A DNA stretch of 8,713 nucleotides, taken from the NCBI GenBank assembly GCA_964639255.1, contig CAZXDP010000080.1, positions 1-8,713 of the forward strand. The letters are read 5' to 3'. This DNA comes from NZQO01 sp964639255. GTDB taxonomy: Bacteria > Bacteroidota > Bacteroidia > Flavobacteriales > Flavobacteriaceae. Positions within the stretch are counted from its first letter, which is position 1. The number at the start of each line of letters is the position of its first letter. The notes under the pieces were generated by a model. That model made no database searches, had not been told where the DNA came from, and saw only the letters and a program-made list of their open reading frames with translations. Made by a program: the position numbers and the translations under genes. This document shows positions 6,306-8,713 of the stretch, in pieces.

Positions 6306-6336
6306 TTGACAGATATTTAGCTTCAATATAGCTTTG
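6306..6336 (+). promoter_or_regulatory. Predicted Bacteroidetes-type promoter of the OmpA-domain operon
   Basis: A -33 TTG (6306-6308) is followed after exactly 20 bases by TAGCTTTG (6329-6336), a full TAnnTTTG match. The expected transcription start is around 6343, giving a leader of about 30 bases to the ATG at 6373. This argues against the longer reading frame, whose first codon would be a TTG inside the -7 element. Confidence 0.68.
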
Positions 6337-6372
6337 TCTTGTAACCCATCCCCATTTAAAACTTCAGAAATT

Positions 6373-7698
6373 ATGAAAACAAGAAATCGAATTTTCACCG
6401 GATTTTTCTGTGTGCTTTTTATGTTGGTGGGAGGCCATCAAACCGAAGCGCAAATTTGGAAAAAACTCAAGAAAAAGGCCGAGGATGCCGCTACTAGAAA
6501 ACTAGAGGAAAAAACCGAAAAAGAGACCAATAGGGCGATGGACTCCATTTTGGGGAACGGAAGCGAAAGCAACCGGACCGCCGATGCAAGCTCGGGCGCG
6601 GGCCAAAACAGCAGCGGTACCAACGCCGGTGGTAGCAGCCCAGCAAATTCGGGTGCAGGAAGCTCTAACGCCGAGCCGGAAATAACGATGTACAAGAAAA
6701 GCGACTGGGTTCCCGGCGAAAATATTATCCTATTAGATGATTTTGCCGACGATCCCGTGGGCGATTTTCCGCAGTTGTGGAATACGAAAGGATCTGGAGA
6801 GCTCATTACATTGAGCGACAACCCCAAGCTGAAATGGCTTAAAATGTACAATAGGGCCTATTACGAGCCCGATCTTCCCAAGGATTTGCCCAAGGATTTT
6901 ACGATTGAATTTGACCTGCGCGCATTTAATATCGACGACAAAACCTCACAGACCGCCATGTTTGGGGTAACGTTGGGGGACGGCAAACAGGCGCTGAAGT
7001 GGGGGAGGCGCTACATCAACGCAAGGCTATCTCCCTATCCCGGCTGGAAAAAAGATCAAGAATTGAGGTCCCTCGATTATGAGGGCGACGGCGAATTGGC
7101 CACTGGAAGGAGCCAAAAGGACATTCGGCAAGCGTTTTTGGACGGCATGCACGTGGCCATTTCGGTGAAGGATAAGCGTTATCGAATGTACCTTAACGGC
7201 GATAAGGTTTTTGATGCACCACGTGCGGTGAACGATTCCAAAAACTTCAGCAGCATTATTTTTGATACTTATGGCCTGCGCGACGATCAGGCAATTTTGC
7301 TCACCAATTTGAGGGTAGCCGAAGGTTTGCCAGAACCGCGCGAAAAACTCTTCAAAACGGGAAGCTACTCTACCACGGCCATTACCTTCGATGTGGATAG
7401 CGACAAATTAAAGCCCGAAGCCTATGGTATCCTTAAGGAAATTGCTGCGGCCATCAATGCAGAACAGGGCAAAAGCATCTTGATCGTTGGCCATACAGAT
7501 AGCGATGGTTCAGATACCTATAACCTCGATCTTTCCAAGCGGCGCGCTGCTTCCGTAAAAAATGCCTTGGTGAACGATTTTGGCGTGGATGCTTCTAGGC
7601 TGAAAACCGACGGAAAAGGCGAGGCAGAGCCTGTGGCCTCCAACGATACCGCCATTAACAAAGCAAAAAATAGAAGAACGGAATTTAAATTGATGTAA
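6373..7698 (+). CDS. Secreted OmpA-family protein with charged helix, Ser/Gly linker and LamG-like domain
   Basis: A 441-residue envelope protein. Signal peptide residues 1-26 (MKTRNRIFTGFFCVLFMLVGG..., cleavage after TEA) are followed by a strongly charged helix at about 28-58 (KKLKKKAEDAATRKLEEKTEKE) and a Ser/Gly/Asn/Ala linker at about 60-103. A beta-rich region at about 110-330 resembles LamG/concanavalin-like jelly rolls: FTIEFDLRAF near 176, then VAISVKDKRYRMYLNGDKVFDAP and ILLTNLRVAEG. The C-terminus (337-441) is an OmpA/MotB peptidoglycan-binding domain starting ITFDVDSDKLKPEA. D376 (HTD) and R391 (LSKRRA) match the two E. coli OmpA residues (D271, R286) that hold diaminopimelate. 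There is no membrane beta-barrel, and the signal peptide has no lipobox, so it is probably periplasmic and tethered to the cell wall. What the LamG-like part binds is unknown. It is the first gene of an operon with the next gene, two bases downstream. Confidence 0.9.
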   Translation: MKTRNRIFTGFFCVLFMLVGGHQTEAQIWKKLKKKAEDAATRKLEEKTEKETNRAMDSILGNGSESNRTADASSGAGQNSSGTNAGGSSPANSGAGSSNAEPEITMYKKSDWVPGENIILLDDFADDPVGDFPQLWNTKGSGELITLSDNPKLKWLKMYNRAYYEPDLPKDLPKDFTIEFDLRAFNIDDKTSQTAMFGVTLGDGKQALKWGRRYINARLSPYPGWKKDQELRSLDYEGDGELATGRSQKDIRQAFLDGMHVAISVKDKRYRMYLNGDKVFDAPRAVNDSKNFSSIIFDTYGLRDDQAILLTNLRVAEGLPEPREKLFKTGSYSTTAITFDVDSDKLKPEAYGILKEIAAAINAEQGKSILIVGHTDSDGSDTYNLDLSKRRAASVKNALVNDFGVDASRLKTDGKGEAEPVASNDTAINKAKNRRTEFKLM

Positions 7699-7700
7699 CC

Positions 7701-8713
7701 ATGAGATTTTTACTGATCTTCCTACTTCTGCTGGCCACGGGTACCTTACATTCCCAAGATCTGGGCAGTATGCCACAGGGCATACAGCAATCTGTGATGA
7801 AGGCGAGCTTGGGTTGGCAGGAATATACGCCCATTACGCCCCAAAGCTCCTTGTTTGAGGGTTCCCAAGTTTCGTTAATTCCCAATTTTTTGGGTGCAAA
7901 AATTCCCGGTCTTGAGAATACCCAGGGAGCCATAGGTTTTGTGCAGAAGGCATTCCAAGGGAAATTTTGTCCGGACGGAAGCTACAAACAGGTAGAGTAC
8001 CATCTCTGGATTTTCAAGCTCAACGATGCCAACATCCTCAATACGTTTGCCACCTCTCCCAGGGATAAATCGGGTATGGTCCGCCTTAATGGTACTATGG
8101 AAAAATACATACCTGGCGGCAATTATTGCAATACCGGTGAAATGACGAAAGTCGATTCTGGCCCTTATACGCTAAATGTGAATTTCAAAACATTCGTGCA
8201 CACCACGCCCCGTAATTTTCAGATTATGGGGAAAGGGGAAGGCACCGAAGACATGTTCAAAAACTTTCGGCAGCTTAAGCAACTGTACAAAAACCAGTTA
8301 TTACCCTATTTACAATATGTAGAAGACTATAAAAGCAAACCGCACATTACCCGCATAGGCGGCAATGGCGTGGCAGATAACGTAACCATTGATACCCGTC
8401 AGCCGGTAAAAGCAGGAACCGAAGATGCCGATGCGGGCTGGAAAGCCACGCGGGACGGGATGGGTTTTCTGAAGAATTCTTTGGAAGCTATCGCAAAGGC
8501 GGCAGATTTTGGCCAAGCGGTACATACTGCCGCCCAAGTTTTGGGGTCGGGTAGAAAAATAGGGGTAAAAGCCGCCCAAGCGGTTTTGGGGCTTGTACAG
8601 AGTGCTGCCAATGTCGTTGGGGTAGATTTGAATTTCCCCAGCGTGCAAGCTGAAGCGAGCCTGAATGCCACGGTAGACATGATGCTCAGGGCCACGGCCG
8701 AAGCCATGAAACA
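7701..8713 (+). CDS. Secreted protein of unknown family, 3' end beyond the window
   Basis: The frame is open from ATG 7701 to the window edge (337 residues seen, no stop). It begins with a clear signal peptide, MRFLLIFLLLLATGTLHS, with cleavage near residue 18-19 before QDLGSMPQ. The first two thirds look like a mixed alpha/beta domain with motifs such as LGWQEYTPITPQSSLFEG, YHLWIFKLNDANIL and PYTLNVNFKTFVHTTPRNFQIMG. Its only two cysteines, C90 and C143, could form a disulfide in the periplasm. From about 235 on it is alanine-rich and helical (LEAIAKAADFGQAVHTAAQVL, KAAQAVLGLVQSAANVVG, ATVDMMLRATAEAMK). I recognise no family. The ATG follows the OmpA-domain stop by two bases, so the two are cotranscribed and may work together at the cell wall or outer membrane. 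Confidence 0.85.
   Translation, partial: MRFLLIFLLLLATGTLHSQDLGSMPQGIQQSVMKASLGWQEYTPITPQSSLFEGSQVSLIPNFLGAKIPGLENTQGAIGFVQKAFQGKFCPDGSYKQVEYHLWIFKLNDANILNTFATSPRDKSGMVRLNGTMEKYIPGGNYCNTGEMTKVDSGPYTLNVNFKTFVHTTPRNFQIMGKGEGTEDMFKNFRQLKQLYKNQLLPYLQYVEDYKSKPHITRIGGNGVADNVTIDTRQPVKAGTEDADAGWKATRDGMGFLKNSLEAIAKAADFGQAVHTAAQVLGSGRKIGVKAAQAVLGLVQSAANVVGVDLNFPSVQAEASLNATVDMMLRATAEAMK

Noticed and set aside
6438..6851. Minus-strand frame of 137 codons in the OmpA-domain gene
   Set aside because: It is antisense to the Ser/Gly linker and LamG-like region and its translation is low-complexity Ser/Leu/Pro. The other minus-strand frames at 7510-7933 and 8310-8707 are likewise shadows of the plus-strand genes.
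1..8713. Mobile elements, CRISPR arrays, tRNA or rRNA genes, prophage
   Set aside because: No transposase, integrase, spaced direct repeats, terminal inverted repeats or RNA gene signatures were found on either strand; gene order and codon use look chromosomal throughout.

Overview
The window looks like chromosomal DNA of a member of the Bacteroidota, most likely a Flavobacteriaceae species. Three things point there. The housekeeping proteins (FtsK, LolA, an LptF/LptG permease, DgkA, Tpx) read like flavobacterial versions. Genes lack Shine-Dalgarno sequences and have A-rich leaders. Three intergenic regions carry the Bacteroidetes-type -7 element TAnnTTTG. No mobile element, rRNA, tRNA or CRISPR array was found.

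The left part (1-6185) is transcribed entirely on the minus strand. In transcription order it holds tpx (thiol peroxidase), dgkA (diacylglycerol/undecaprenol kinase, sharing one base with tpx), two related unknown envelope proteins (4587-5207 and 3540-4520), ftsK (DNA translocase), lolA (lipoprotein chaperone, overlapping ftsK by 20 bases) and the start of an LptF/LptG-family LPS-export permease cut by the window edge. tpx-dgkA and ftsK-lolA-lpt look like two halves of one conserved envelope and cell-division block. The two unknown genes sit between the halves and have their own promoter.

The right part (6373-8713) is on the plus strand and diverges from tpx. It holds a secreted protein with a charged helix, a LamG-like domain and a C-terminal OmpA peptidoglycan-binding domain. 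Two bases later comes a second secreted protein of unknown family, open to the window edge.

The most interesting signal is regulatory. The promoter of the 4587-5207 gene and the promoter of the OmpA-domain operon carry the same palindrome, ACCC-N4-GGGT, at the same place: two bases before the -33 TTG, which is itself exactly 20 bases before TAnnTTTG in both. I found this palindrome nowhere else in the window. It suggests an undescribed regulator controlling two sets of envelope proteins. The next most interesting points are the tandem paralogues, which share a 182-residue module mounted in two different ways (membrane-anchored and secreted), and a Tpx with alanine in place of the usual resolving cysteine.
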